Notes under the pieces: generated by a model
What the model was told of the DNA's origin: nothing
Seen by the model: the letters and a program-made list of their open reading frames with translations, nothing else
Database searches by the model: none
From: JAFDWI01 sp964595905
Lineage (GTDB): Bacteria > Actinomycetota > Acidimicrobiia > Acidimicrobiales > Iamiaceae
Direction: 5' to 3'
Assembly (NCBI GenBank): GCA_964595905.1
Contig: CAZQSU010000061.1
Location: forward strand, 1 to 19,471
DNA: 19,471 nt
Shown here: in pieces, positions 12,611-19,471 of the stretch
Numbering within the stretch: the stretch's first letter is position 1
Layout of the letters: every line of letters begins with the position of its first letter
Translations under genes and position numbers: made by a program

Positions 12611-14902
12611 ATGACGCGACGCGCATCTTGCGCACCGACCGAGCCGGTGGCCGCACGGTCGCGTCGATCGACCTCGGCGCTCGTCGCCACCGGCGTCCTC
12701 GTCGTCGCGCTGGCGATCACCACCGTGCCGGGTCTCACCCAGACCACGTCGGCCGCGGACACCGGGCAGGCACCCCACCGCTTCAGCGCGTCCCAGCTCG
12801 CCGACCCGGCCTTCCACCCCGAGCGTGGCTTCTTCGACGTCAAGGGCGTCACCCGGTTCGGCAACCTCCCCGACGAGGCCGACGTGCTCGCCACCATGGG
12901 CATCGCCCGGTTCGACGCCTCTTGGGCTCAGTTCGAACCCACCCGGCTGACGGCGCCATGCCCGACCGGTTACGACCCCTACGACGGGCACTGCTTCAAA
13001 CCGCCGGCCGACGTCGACGCGAAGATCGAGCAGTACACCGCCGCCGGGATGCCGGTGATGGCGATCGTGTTCGCCACACCCGCCTGGGCGCGGGGCACCC
13101 GACCGTGCGTGCCCTACAACGCGTGGAGCGACGTGTTCTGCGTGCCCGACGACCCGGCCGACTTCGCCCGCTTCGCCGGCTACCTCGCCCACCACTACGA
13201 CGGCGCGTCGGGCAACGGGCGGGTCACCGACTTCGTCATCCAGAACGAGGTGAACCTGAACCAGTGGTTCAACGTCGGCTGCGGCGCGGGCGTGCCGTGC
13301 GACCTGGATACCTGGGTGCAGGACTACGCGGACGAGTACGACTCGGCGTACGACGCGATCCGCTCGGCGCAGCCGAACGCCAAGGTGATGATCTCGCTCA
13401 CCCAGCACTTCGAGACCGTCCTCGACGACCCCGACGCGGTGCATCCGGCCTATTCGATCAAGACGTTCCTGCCGCGGCTCGTCCCGCTGCTCGGCGACCG
13501 GGAATGGTCGCTCGCCCTGCACCCCTACCCGCGGTCGGTCACCCCCGCCATCGACGCGAAGGACCTGCCCTATGCGACGATGGGCGACCCCGGCGTCGTG
13601 GTGGGCTGGTTACGGGCCACCTATCCCGACGTGCCCTCGGCGTGGGAGGTGGAGTTCACCGAACAGGGCCTGAACAACCCGGGCCTGTTCGACGCCGAAC
13701 AGGCCGACTCGCTGTGCCGGGCCTTCCGGGGCGTGCTCGGGACGCCTGGTGTCAAATCGTTCATCTACCACTCGCTGCGCGACAACATCGGCGAGTTCGG
13801 CCTGTTTCTCGGCCTGCTGCGATCCGACGGAACGCCCAAGCCGGCGTTCGCCACCTGGCTGAACGCGAACGACCCGACGGACCCGAGCTGTGGGTTCGAG
13901 AACGCCGGCACGACCGTGGTGCGCACCGGCGTCGACCCCGGCTCGGGAGCCACCTGGACCTCGTCGCGTCCGCTGCCTGCGGGCTACGAGATGCAGCCGC
14001 GCCAGTGGCGACTCGACTACGACGCACAGCCCGGCACGGTGCTGGCGTACGAGTGCGGCGACGGAGACGACGACGCCACCCCGCCGACGTACCCGAACGG
14101 CACCTGGCTGTCGCTNNNNNNNNNNNNNNNNNNNNNNNNNNNNNNNNNNNNNNNNNNNNNNNNNNNNNNNNNNNNNNNNNNNNNNNNNNNNNNNNNNNNN
14201 NNNNNNNNNNNNNNNTTCACGTCGCCCGTGCAGACGACGATCCTGCCCGACCCGGTGCCGACCAGCTTCACCATGACCCAGCTCGGCGCCGGGTTCGGCT
14301 CGCTCGACCCCGACACCGGGGCGTTCCGGTTCGACGTGAGCGTGAACACGAAGCTGGGCAGCCCCGAACCGGTCTTCGCCGGGTTCATCGGCGAGAACTG
14401 CGTGCTCGGCCCGACCTCGTTGACGCTCACCAGCGACGCGCCCTTCGACCTCGCCACGGCCGTGCCCACCGCGCACGTCAGCGATGTCGGGTTCTCGTTC
14501 CCCGCAGCGCGCGGGTGCGGCGACAACGGCAGCATGGACCAGGTGCTGAACCCGGCGCTCGAGTTGCCGACCACCGCAACCCGGGCCGACATGACCCTCG
14601 CGTTGATCCAGGGCGCCCCCGGCGTGCCGTCGCCGACCACCCTGCCCGCGGGCACGACCCTGCCTACCACCACGACGACCCTGCCTGCCACCACGACGGC
14701 TTCCTCGACATCGCTGCCGACGTCGATGCCCACGTCGTCGAGCACGGTGGTGCCCGCGGGCACCGCCGGCACCACCGTCGAGACAGCCCACGCCCCGGGC
14801 GGGCCCCCGCCTGGCTCGGCGGCACCCCTGCGTTCACCGGTCGCCGGGGGCCGAGCGCCCGCGGCTGACGCGGTCCGCGCCACGCCCGCCTACACCGGCT
14901 GA
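12611..14902 (+). CDS. Secreted TIM-barrel glycosidase-like protein (DUF5722-like), interrupted by assembly gap
   Basis: A twin-basic start and hydrophobic core (about residues 20-40) ending 'TTSAAD' form a Sec-type signal peptide. Residues about 60-430 resemble clan GH-A glycosidases of the DUF5722 kind. 'VTDFVIQNEVNLNQWFNVG' gives an Asn-Glu pair with E213 as candidate acid/base, and 'WEVEFTEQGLNN' gives E351 as candidate nucleophile. 'VMAIVFATPAWARG' and 'WSLALHPYP' are barrel strands. A second beta-rich module follows the gap ('FRFDVSVNTKLG'), then a Thr/Pro stalk rich in 'TTTTTLP'. The probable role is extracellular polysaccharide hydrolysis or binding, with unknown substrate. The ATG at 12611 has AAGGGGA 7 nt upstream. 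The frame is open on both sides of the gap, but whether both halves are one gene is not proven. Confidence 0.75.
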   Translation: MTRRASCAPTEPVAARSRRSTSALVATGVLVVALAITTVPGLTQTTSAADTGQAPHRFSASQLADPAFHPERGFFDVKGVTRFGNLPDEADVLATMGIARFDASWAQFEPTRLTAPCPTGYDPYDGHCFKPPADVDAKIEQYTAAGMPVMAIVFATPAWARGTRPCVPYNAWSDVFCVPDDPADFARFAGYLAHHYDGASGNGRVTDFVIQNEVNLNQWFNVGCGAGVPCDLDTWVQDYADEYDSAYDAIRSAQPNAKVMISLTQHFETVLDDPDAVHPAYSIKTFLPRLVPLLGDREWSLALHPYPRSVTPAIDAKDLPYATMGDPGVVVGWLRATYPDVPSAWEVEFTEQGLNNPGLFDAEQADSLCRAFRGVLGTPGVKSFIYHSLRDNIGEFGLFLGLLRSDGTPKPAFATWLNANDPTDPSCGFENAGTTVVRTGVDPGSGATWTSSRPLPAGYEMQPRQWRLDYDAQPGTVLAYECGDGDDDATPPTYPNGTWLSXXXXXXXXXXXXXXXXXXXXXXXXXXXXXXXXXXFTSPVQTTILPDPVPTSFTMTQLGAGFGSLDPDTGAFRFDVSVNTKLGSPEPVFAGFIGENCVLGPTSLTLTSDAPFDLATAVPTAHVSDVGFSFPAARGCGDNGSMDQVLNPALELPTTATRADMTLALIQGAPGVPSPTTLPAGTTLPTTTTTLPATTTASSTSLPTSMPTSSSTVVPAGTAGTTVETAHAPGGPPPGSAAPLRSPVAGGRAPAADAVRATPAYTG
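14116..14215. other. Assembly gap of 100 N inside the glycosidase-like gene
   Basis: Exactly 100 N, the same length as the other gap, so its size is a placeholder. The left side ends in a Cys/Asp-rich segment ('YECGDGDDDATPPTYPNGTW') and the right side begins in a different beta-rich module. Extra domains, or even a gene boundary, could be hidden here. Confidence 0.97.
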
Positions 14903-14919
14903 TTCCGTCGACCTCGACC

Positions 14920-14982
14920 CTTCTCTGAAATCTGGTGCAATCTGCCGCTCTCAGCGGCAATCCACCCGAGATTTCGGGGAAG
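14920..14982 (+). terminator. Long nested hairpin after the glycosidase-like gene
   Basis: Four paired blocks nest inward: 14920-14926 with 14976-14982 (seven pairs, two G-U); GAAATCT 14927-14933 with AGATTTC 14969-14975; GGTG 14934-14937 with CACC 14963-14966; and TGCCGCT 14943-14949 with AGCGGCA 14953-14959 around a CTC loop. This gives about 25 pairs, broken by a 2-nt bulge and one internal loop. It starts 17 nt after the stop at 14902 and about 90 nt before the RCC1 gene. Termination is the simplest role, although there is no T-tract. A leader RNA structure is the alternative. Confidence 0.6.
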
Positions 14983-15071
14983 TGATCAGCCGAACCGCCC
15001 GTTGCCACCTCGGCCATGCGATCGGGAGGTTTTTCGCGTATCTCGACACGAGGTCGTTGCTCTGAGAAACC

Positions 15072-16823
15072 ATGGCGAAGCTTCGCGGGATCTTCGGGGT
15101 CGTGGTCGTGGCGATCATGGCCGTGTCGCTGTTGACCGGTTGTGACTCGACGCCGGTGGTACTCACCGGCACGGTCACCGCGCAGCCTCCGGGCGCGACC
15201 GGGCCGGGAACCGGCGCGACCCGACCGTTCGCAGCCGGCGTCGACGTCGTCGTCTACTCTGACGAAGCCGAAACCGAGGTCGCGCACACGACCACGAATC
15301 TGCTCGGTGGGTTCACGTTCCACGACGGCCAGGTGCCCGACGGGACCTATCGGCTCCGGGTACACGGGGTCTGGTGGGGTGGCGACTCGTGGGCGACGGC
15401 CACCCCGGTCGCGGTCTCCGCGGCGCATCCCGCCAGCGTCGACGTGCCACTGACGCGGGTCGGCAAGGTCTCGGGGGTCATCGTCGACGCCGCCCGCACG
15501 GGGGTCGCCGACGTGCCGGTCTGGGCCGTCGACGCCGCCGGACGGGTCGTGGCCACCACCACGACCGACACCCAGGGTGCCTTCACGCTCGGTCTGCTCG
15601 CAGACGGCGACTACACCGTGCGCTTCGCGAACGCCTCGGGCGTGGTCGCCGCAGGCGGGACCACACCCGTCACCTTCACGGTGGACGACAGCGCCTGGGT
15701 CGACCACTCCAATGACGGCATCGCCGGCCGGCTCGACCTGGCCACCGGCCGACAACTCGCACTCGATCACGTGACCGCCATCGCGGCGGGTCGGAGTGAC
15801 ACCTGCGCAGTCCGCGCCGATGGCAGCGTCTGGTGTTGGGGGTACAACGTCGACGGGGCGCTCGGAAACGGGACGTTCAACAACGTCTCCACGATGCCGG
15901 TCCGGGTCACCGGCATCTCCGACGCGACCGCGGTCGCCATGGGTCAGGGCCACAGTTGCGCGCTGCGTCGCGGCGGCACGGTGGCATGCTGGGGGTTCAA
16001 CGAGGACGGTGAACTCGGGACTCCGGCCCCCTGGCCCCGATCCCCCCAACCGGTCACGGTGACCGGACTCACCGACGCCGTCGCGATCGCCGCGGGTGCC
16101 TTTCACACGTGTGCGATCCGGCGTGGCGGGGCCGTGGCGTGCTGGGGCTACAACCACAGCGGCCAGCTCGGCAACGGCACGACCGTCAGCTCGACCTCGC
16201 CGGTGCCGGTGGCGGGGATCGACGACGCCACCTCCATCGCCGGTGGTCGCTACCACACGTGCGCGGTGCACCGCACCGGCACCATGTCGTGCTGGGGATC
16301 AAACGACTACGGCGCCATCGGAAACGGCACCGACCACAACTACTACACGACCCCGGTGACGGTGACGGGCATGAGCGACGCGACCCAGGTGGTCGCCGGC
16401 GAGTACCACACGTGCGCACGGCGTGCCACCGGACGGATCGCGTGCTGGGGAGCCAACTTCACCGGCGAACTGGGCAACGGGACGTACGACGACTCGAACG
16501 TCCCGGTCGCGGTCACCGGGATCACCGATGCAGTCGGTGTGAGCGCCGGCGCCTATCACGGCTGTGCCGTCCACGCCGCCGGCACCGTGTCGTGTTGGGG
16601 GGTCGACATCGGTTACGTCCTGATGGATGGTGCCTATGGCTACCTGACCGTTCCCATGCCGGTCGACGGGCTGACCAACGCCGTCACGATCGCCAGCGGC
16701 GAAAGTCACGCATGTGCGATCGAGACGGACTCGACCGTGTCGTGCTGGGGTTCGAACGGTGGCGCACTCGGCAACGGCACGGCGGGCGTGACGCCGGTGC
16801 CGGTCACGGTCCTGGCGGGCTGA
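15072..16823 (+). CDS. Lipoprotein with two Cna-B-like modules and a seven-unit RCC1 propeller
   Basis: The product has 583 residues. 'GVVVVAIMAVSLLTGC' is a clear lipoprotein signal with the acylated cysteine at residue 24. Residues about 30-125 and 130-210 are two carboxypeptidase-regulatory/Cna-B-like beta sandwiches ('GGFTFHDGQVPDGTYRLRVHG' and 'GAFTLGLLADGDYTVRFAN'). From about residue 232, seven RCC1-type repeats of about 50 residues each follow the pattern HTCA...G.V.CWG.N..G.LGNGT. Seven repeats make one complete beta-propeller. Each blade holds a Cys pair about 12 residues apart. The protein is probably displayed on the outer face of the membrane and binds a ligand or another protein; no enzyme motif is seen. 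The ATG at 15072 is the only sensible start and its ribosome site is poor. Confidence 0.87.
   Translation: MAKLRGIFGVVVVAIMAVSLLTGCDSTPVVLTGTVTAQPPGATGPGTGATRPFAAGVDVVVYSDEAETEVAHTTTNLLGGFTFHDGQVPDGTYRLRVHGVWWGGDSWATATPVAVSAAHPASVDVPLTRVGKVSGVIVDAARTGVADVPVWAVDAAGRVVATTTTDTQGAFTLGLLADGDYTVRFANASGVVAAGGTTPVTFTVDDSAWVDHSNDGIAGRLDLATGRQLALDHVTAIAAGRSDTCAVRADGSVWCWGYNVDGALGNGTFNNVSTMPVRVTGISDATAVAMGQGHSCALRRGGTVACWGFNEDGELGTPAPWPRSPQPVTVTGLTDAVAIAAGAFHTCAIRRGGAVACWGYNHSGQLGNGTTVSSTSPVPVAGIDDATSIAGGRYHTCAVHRTGTMSCWGSNDYGAIGNGTDHNYYTTPVTVTGMSDATQVVAGEYHTCARRATGRIACWGANFTGELGNGTYDDSNVPVAVTGITDAVGVSAGAYHGCAVHAAGTVSCWGVDIGYVLMDGAYGYLTVPMPVDGLTNAVTIASGESHACAIETDSTVSCWGSNGGALGNGTAGVTPVPVTVLAG
15765..16817 (+). 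repeat. Seven tandem RCC1 repeats (coding)
   Basis: The units share 'CWG' after a 'TCA/SCA/GCA/ACA' motif, with 'LGNGT' and 'PV.VTG' at the blade ends. The CWG positions are regularly spaced by about 50 codons. Unit 6 has lost the 'LGNGT' element ('YVLMDGAYGY' instead), and unit 2 lacks the 'NGT' part. The DNA copies have diverged at synonymous sites, so this is an old expansion and not recent slippage. Confidence 0.8.
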
Positions 16824-16911
16824 TTCGTGCCGCAGCTCTACCCACGGTGAGCCCGGGGCGCAGCACCGACCGTCGGAATGCCCGCAAGCGAGCGCCGGGA
16901 ACGATCCGCGA

Positions 16912-16940
16912 ACCGAACGGTGCAACGGTCTTCGTTCGGT
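16912..16940 (+). terminator. Inverted repeat after the RCC1 gene
   Basis: ACCGAACG (16912-16919) and CGTTCGGT (16933-16940) form a perfect 8-bp stem with a 13-nt loop, 88 nt after the RCC1 stop and upstream of the narG promoter. The core arms CCGAACG/CGTTCGG are identical to those at 6241-6257. It is likely the transcript end that insulates narG. Confidence 0.4.
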
Positions 16941-16967
16941 GGGGGCTTCGGTGTGACCCGTGGCGAC

Positions 16968-16995
16968 TTGCGCGGCCCGTGGGCGCGGGTACGGT
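16968..16995 (+). promoter_or_regulatory. Candidate narG promoter
   Basis: TTGCGC (16968-16973) and TACGGT (16990-16995) are separated by 16 bp, fitting the TTGNNN/TANNNT pattern. The predicted transcript start is near 17002, giving a leader of about 43 nt that includes the palindrome at 17014-17023 and the GAGG ribosome site (17036-17039). Confidence 0.4.
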
Positions 16996-17013
16996 GGGGA
17001 CGACGTCGCGGTA

Positions 17014-17023
17014 GTGACGTCAC
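17014..17023. promoter_or_regulatory. Palindrome GTGACGTCAC before narG
   Basis: A perfect 10-bp palindrome 21 bp before the narG start, downstream of the candidate promoter, with a second GACGTC at 17002-17007. Its GTGA/TCAC halves resemble CRP/FNR half-sites, but those are normally separated by six bases and here only by two. It may be a regulator site in a roadblock position, or chance. Confidence 0.3.
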
Positions 17024-17044
17024 CCCGCCACAAGCGAGGCTCAC

Positions 17045-19471
17045 ATGGCCGAAGCCGGTATCGACAACGCGTTGTTCTCGGCACTGATCGACACCCGCAA
17101 GCTGTTCACCCCCGCCGACCAGATCAGCGCCGACAAGCGGGAGTTGCACCACCGGGGCGGCCGCGAATCCGACGTGTTCTACCGCGACCGTTGGAGCCAC
17201 GACAAGGTCGTGCGCTCGACCCACGGGGTCAACTGCACCGGCTCGTGTTCGTGGAAGGTGTACGTCAAGGACGGGATCATCACCTGGGAATCCCAGGAGA
17301 CCGACTACCCGACCGTCGGACCCGACCGTCCCGAGTACGAACCCCGCGGCTGCCCGCGGGGCGCGTCGTTCTCGTGGTACACGTACTCGCCGACCCGGGT
17401 CCGCTACCCGTACGTGCGGGGCGAACTCCTGCGGATGTTCCGTGAGCTCAAGGCACGTCACGGAGACCCGGTCGTCGCCTGGGGCGCGTTGGTCGACGAC
17501 CCCGAGCTGAGCGGTCGCTACAAACGCTTGCGCGGCAAGGGTGGCCTGGTGCGCCTCGCCTGGGACGAGGCCGCCGAACTCGTCGCCGCGGCCTACGTGC
17601 ACACGGTCAAGACCTACGGCCCCGACCGCATCGCCGGGTTCTCGCCGATCCCGGCGATGAGCCAGGTGTCGTTCTCGTCGGGATCGCGGTTCCACCAGCT
17701 CATCGGGTCACCGATGCTGTCGTTCTACGACTGGTACGCCGACCTGCCGCCGTCGTCACCCCAGGTGTTCGGCGACCAGACCGACGTGCCCGAATCGGGC
17801 GACTGGTGGGACGCCGCGTACCTGATCATGTGGGGCTCGAACGTGCCGCTCACCCGCACCCCCGACGCCCACTGGATGACCGAGGCCCGTTACCGCGGCC
17901 AGAAGGTCGTCTCGGTCGCCCCCGACTACGCCGAGTACGTCAAGTTCGCCGACGAATGGCTCGCACCCGCACCGGGAACCGACGCCGCACTGGCCATGGC
18001 GATGGGCCACACGATCCTCAAGGAGTTCTACGTCGACACGACGCATGAGTTCTTCACGAACTACGCGAAACGCTTCACCGACCTGCCCTTCCTGGTGGAG
18101 CTCGACGTCGACGCCGACGGCGACTTCCGGCCCGGCAAGTTCGTGGTCGCCGCAGACCTCGAACCGGGTGAGAGCCCCGAGACCGACACCGAACACGCCG
18201 AGTTCAAACCGGTCATGTTCGACCCGGCCACGAACGCCCCGGTCGTGCCGCCGGGCACGCTCGGCCACCGGTTCTCCGCGGATGGGATGGGCCGCTGGAA
18301 CCTCGAGCTGGGTGATCTCGACCCGGCGCTGTCGATGTTCGAGCACCGCGACGACGTCGTCGAAGTGCTCATGCCGCGTTTCGACACCGCCGGTCAGGGG
18401 GGCCGCGGCGATCTGCGCCGTGGCGTGCCGATCCGTCGGCTGCACGGCCGTCCGGTCACCACGGTGTTCGACCTGCTGCTCGCCGGCTACGGCGTGGGAC
18501 GTGACGGCCTCCCCGGGGAGTGGGCGAGCGGCCTCGACGACGCCGACGCGCTCTACACCCCCGCCTGGCAGGAGACGGTCACCGGTGTGCCCGGCCAGGC
18601 CGCCGCCCGGATCGGCCGCGAGTTCGCCCAGAACGCGCTCGACTCGAAGGGCCGCTCCATGATCATCATGGGGGCGGGCACCAACCACTGGTTCCATTCG
18701 GACACGATCTACCGGACCTTTCTCACCCTCACCAACCTGTGCGCCACCCAGGGCGTCAACGGGGGTGGGTGGGCGCATTACGTCGGCCAGGAGAAGGTCC
18801 GCCCGATCACCGGCTTCCAGCACCTCGCCAACGCGCTCGACTGGGTGCGCCCACCACGGCTGATGACCCAGACCACCTACTGGTACCTGCACACCGACCA
18901 GTGGCGCTACGACCAGTTCGGTGCCGACACGCTCGCGTCGACGACCGGATCGGGCGAGCTCGCCGACACCTCCGTCGCCGACGCCGTCGCACTCGCGACG
19001 CGCCTGGGCTGGCAGCCGTTCTATCCGCAGTTCGACGTCTCGTCGCTCGACATCGCCGACCGGGCCGCAGCCGCCGGGCAGGAAACCGTGCCCTGGCTGG
19101 TCGAGCAGTTGAAGTCCGGCGGGATCGACTTCGCCGTCGACGACCCCGACGCGCCCCAGAACGTGCCCCGCATCTGGTCGGTGTGGCGGGCCAACACGCT
19201 CGGATCCTCCGCGAAGGGCGAGCAGTACTTCTTCAAACACCTGCTCGGGGTCGACAACACCGTCGGCGCGGAAGAGACCCCCGAGCGGTTCCGACCCGAG
19301 ACCGTGACCTGGCGCGACGAGGCGCCCATCGGGAAGATCGACCTGATGTTGGACCTCGACTTCCGCATGACGACCCACACGCTGCATTCGGACGTGATCC
19401 TGCCCGCGGCGACCTGGTACGAGAAGCACGACCTCTCCACCACCGACATGCACCCCTACGTGCACTCGTTC
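17045..19471 (+). CDS. narG: Respiratory nitrate reductase alpha subunit, N-terminal 809 residues (3' end outside window)
   Basis: The frame stays open to the right edge and aligns by eye with Escherichia coli NarG along its whole length. The FS0 [4Fe-4S] ligands are H60, C64, C68 and C103 ('STHGVNCTGSCSW' and 'EPRGCPRGASFSWY'). D233 in 'WYADLPPSSP' corresponds to the molybdenum ligand Asp222. 'GFSPIPAMSQVS', 'TPDAHWMTEARY', 'GGGWAHYVGQEKVRP' and 'DVILPAATWYEKHDLSTTDM' are further signature blocks. NarG carries Mo-bis-MGD and reduces nitrate to nitrite, taking electrons from quinol through NarH and NarI. The full protein is usually about 1,200-1,250 residues, so about two thirds is here. No Tat-type signal is seen at the N-terminus, which fits the cytoplasm-facing form. 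The ATG at 17045 has GAGG 5 nt upstream. narH, narJ and narI probably follow. Confidence 0.97.
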   Translation, partial: MAEAGIDNALFSALIDTRKLFTPADQISADKRELHHRGGRESDVFYRDRWSHDKVVRSTHGVNCTGSCSWKVYVKDGIITWESQETDYPTVGPDRPEYEPRGCPRGASFSWYTYSPTRVRYPYVRGELLRMFRELKARHGDPVVAWGALVDDPELSGRYKRLRGKGGLVRLAWDEAAELVAAAYVHTVKTYGPDRIAGFSPIPAMSQVSFSSGSRFHQLIGSPMLSFYDWYADLPPSSPQVFGDQTDVPESGDWWDAAYLIMWGSNVPLTRTPDAHWMTEARYRGQKVVSVAPDYAEYVKFADEWLAPAPGTDAALAMAMGHTILKEFYVDTTHEFFTNYAKRFTDLPFLVELDVDADGDFRPGKFVVAADLEPGESPETDTEHAEFKPVMFDPATNAPVVPPGTLGHRFSADGMGRWNLELGDLDPALSMFEHRDDVVEVLMPRFDTAGQGGRGDLRRGVPIRRLHGRPVTTVFDLLLAGYGVGRDGLPGEWASGLDDADALYTPAWQETVTGVPGQAAARIGREFAQNALDSKGRSMIIMGAGTNHWFHSDTIYRTFLTLTNLCATQGVNGGGWAHYVGQEKVRPITGFQHLANALDWVRPPRLMTQTTYWYLHTDQWRYDQFGADTLASTTGSGELADTSVADAVALATRLGWQPFYPQFDVSSLDIADRAAAAGQETVPWLVEQLKSGGIDFAVDDPDAPQNVPRIWSVWRANTLGSSAKGEQYFFKHLLGVDNTVGAEETPERFRPETVTWRDEAPIGKIDLMLDLDFRMTTHTLHSDVILPAATWYEKHDLSTTDMHPYVHSF

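Noticed and set aside
14629..14760. Thr/Pro-rich repeats as a DNA-level tandem repeat of regulatory interest
   Set aside because: The repetition follows the coding of a Thr/Pro stalk ('TTTTTLP'), a common surface-protein feature, and has no exact long DNA repeat.
14860..14902. C-terminal 'TPAYTG' of the glycosidase-like protein as a sortase-type anchor
   Set aside because: The motif is followed directly by the stop codon. A real sorting signal needs a hydrophobic helix and a basic tail after it, and no other frame supplies one.
14930..15071. Riboswitch upstream of the RCC1 lipoprotein gene
   Set aside because: The nested hairpin prompted comparison by eye with cobalamin, c-di-GMP and c-di-AMP riboswitch cores. 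None of their conserved loops is present. Only a generic structured RNA or terminator can be supported.
15142..15453. Small Arg/Pro/Ser-rich open frames inside the RCC1, glycosidase-like and narG genes
   Set aside because: They are alternate-frame shadows with compositional bias and no ribosome sites or motifs. The main frames are fully supported.
17756..19465. Very long open frame on the minus strand opposite narG (569 codons)
   Set aside because: It is the mirror of a strongly recognisable NarG frame. Stop codons are rare on the opposite strand in G+C-rich genes. Its translation is low-complexity, rich in Val/Gly/Arg/His/Asp, with no domain.

Overview
The window is very G+C-rich DNA whose real genes mostly use codons ending in G or C. 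It encodes two luciferase-like (LLM) flavin/F420-type oxidoreductases of subfamilies common in actinobacteria, a stand-alone LigD-type polymerase domain, a large LAL-type regulator, a NarG nitrate reductase and secreted proteins with Thr/Pro stalks. Several starts look leaderless, with a TANNNT box 6-7 nt before the start codon. Together these point to a chromosomal segment of a free-living actinobacterium. An Acidimicrobiia-like lineage is my best guess, but that is inference and no marker gene is present.

Layout. 1-6092 is mainly plus-strand housekeeping and redox metabolism: the end of a DMT-family transporter, an LLM oxidoreductase, a hemerythrin-like protein with a basic Ala-rich tail, a PncC/CinA-C amidase (minus strand) divergent from a LigD polymerase-domain gene, a second LLM oxidoreductase, and a DapB-like NAD(P)-dependent dehydrogenase. 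6303-10535 is a minus-strand block: a small lipoprotein, a LAL (AAA+/LuxR) regulator and a class I methyltransferase. 10698-16823 is a plus-strand block of three exported proteins: a lipoprotein of unknown function, a TIM-barrel glycosidase-like protein of the DUF5722 type, and a lipoprotein with a seven-unit RCC1 propeller. 17045 to the right edge is the first two thirds of narG, with its own promoter, so a narGHJI respiratory nitrate reductase operon probably continues beyond the window.

Two runs of exactly 100 N (3056-3155 and 14116-14215) are assembly gaps inside genes. The first is demonstrably shorter than the missing sequence. No RNA gene, insertion sequence, CRISPR array or phage gene was seen.

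No clearly new multi-gene system is visible. The most interesting items are non-coding. One is a 48-bp interrupted palindrome exactly between two divergent lipoprotein genes. Another is a 63-nt nested hairpin between the glycosidase-like and RCC1 genes. There are also several palindromes at promoters (LAL gene, second LLM gene, narG). The uncharacterised exported block 9942-16823 is the most novel protein content.
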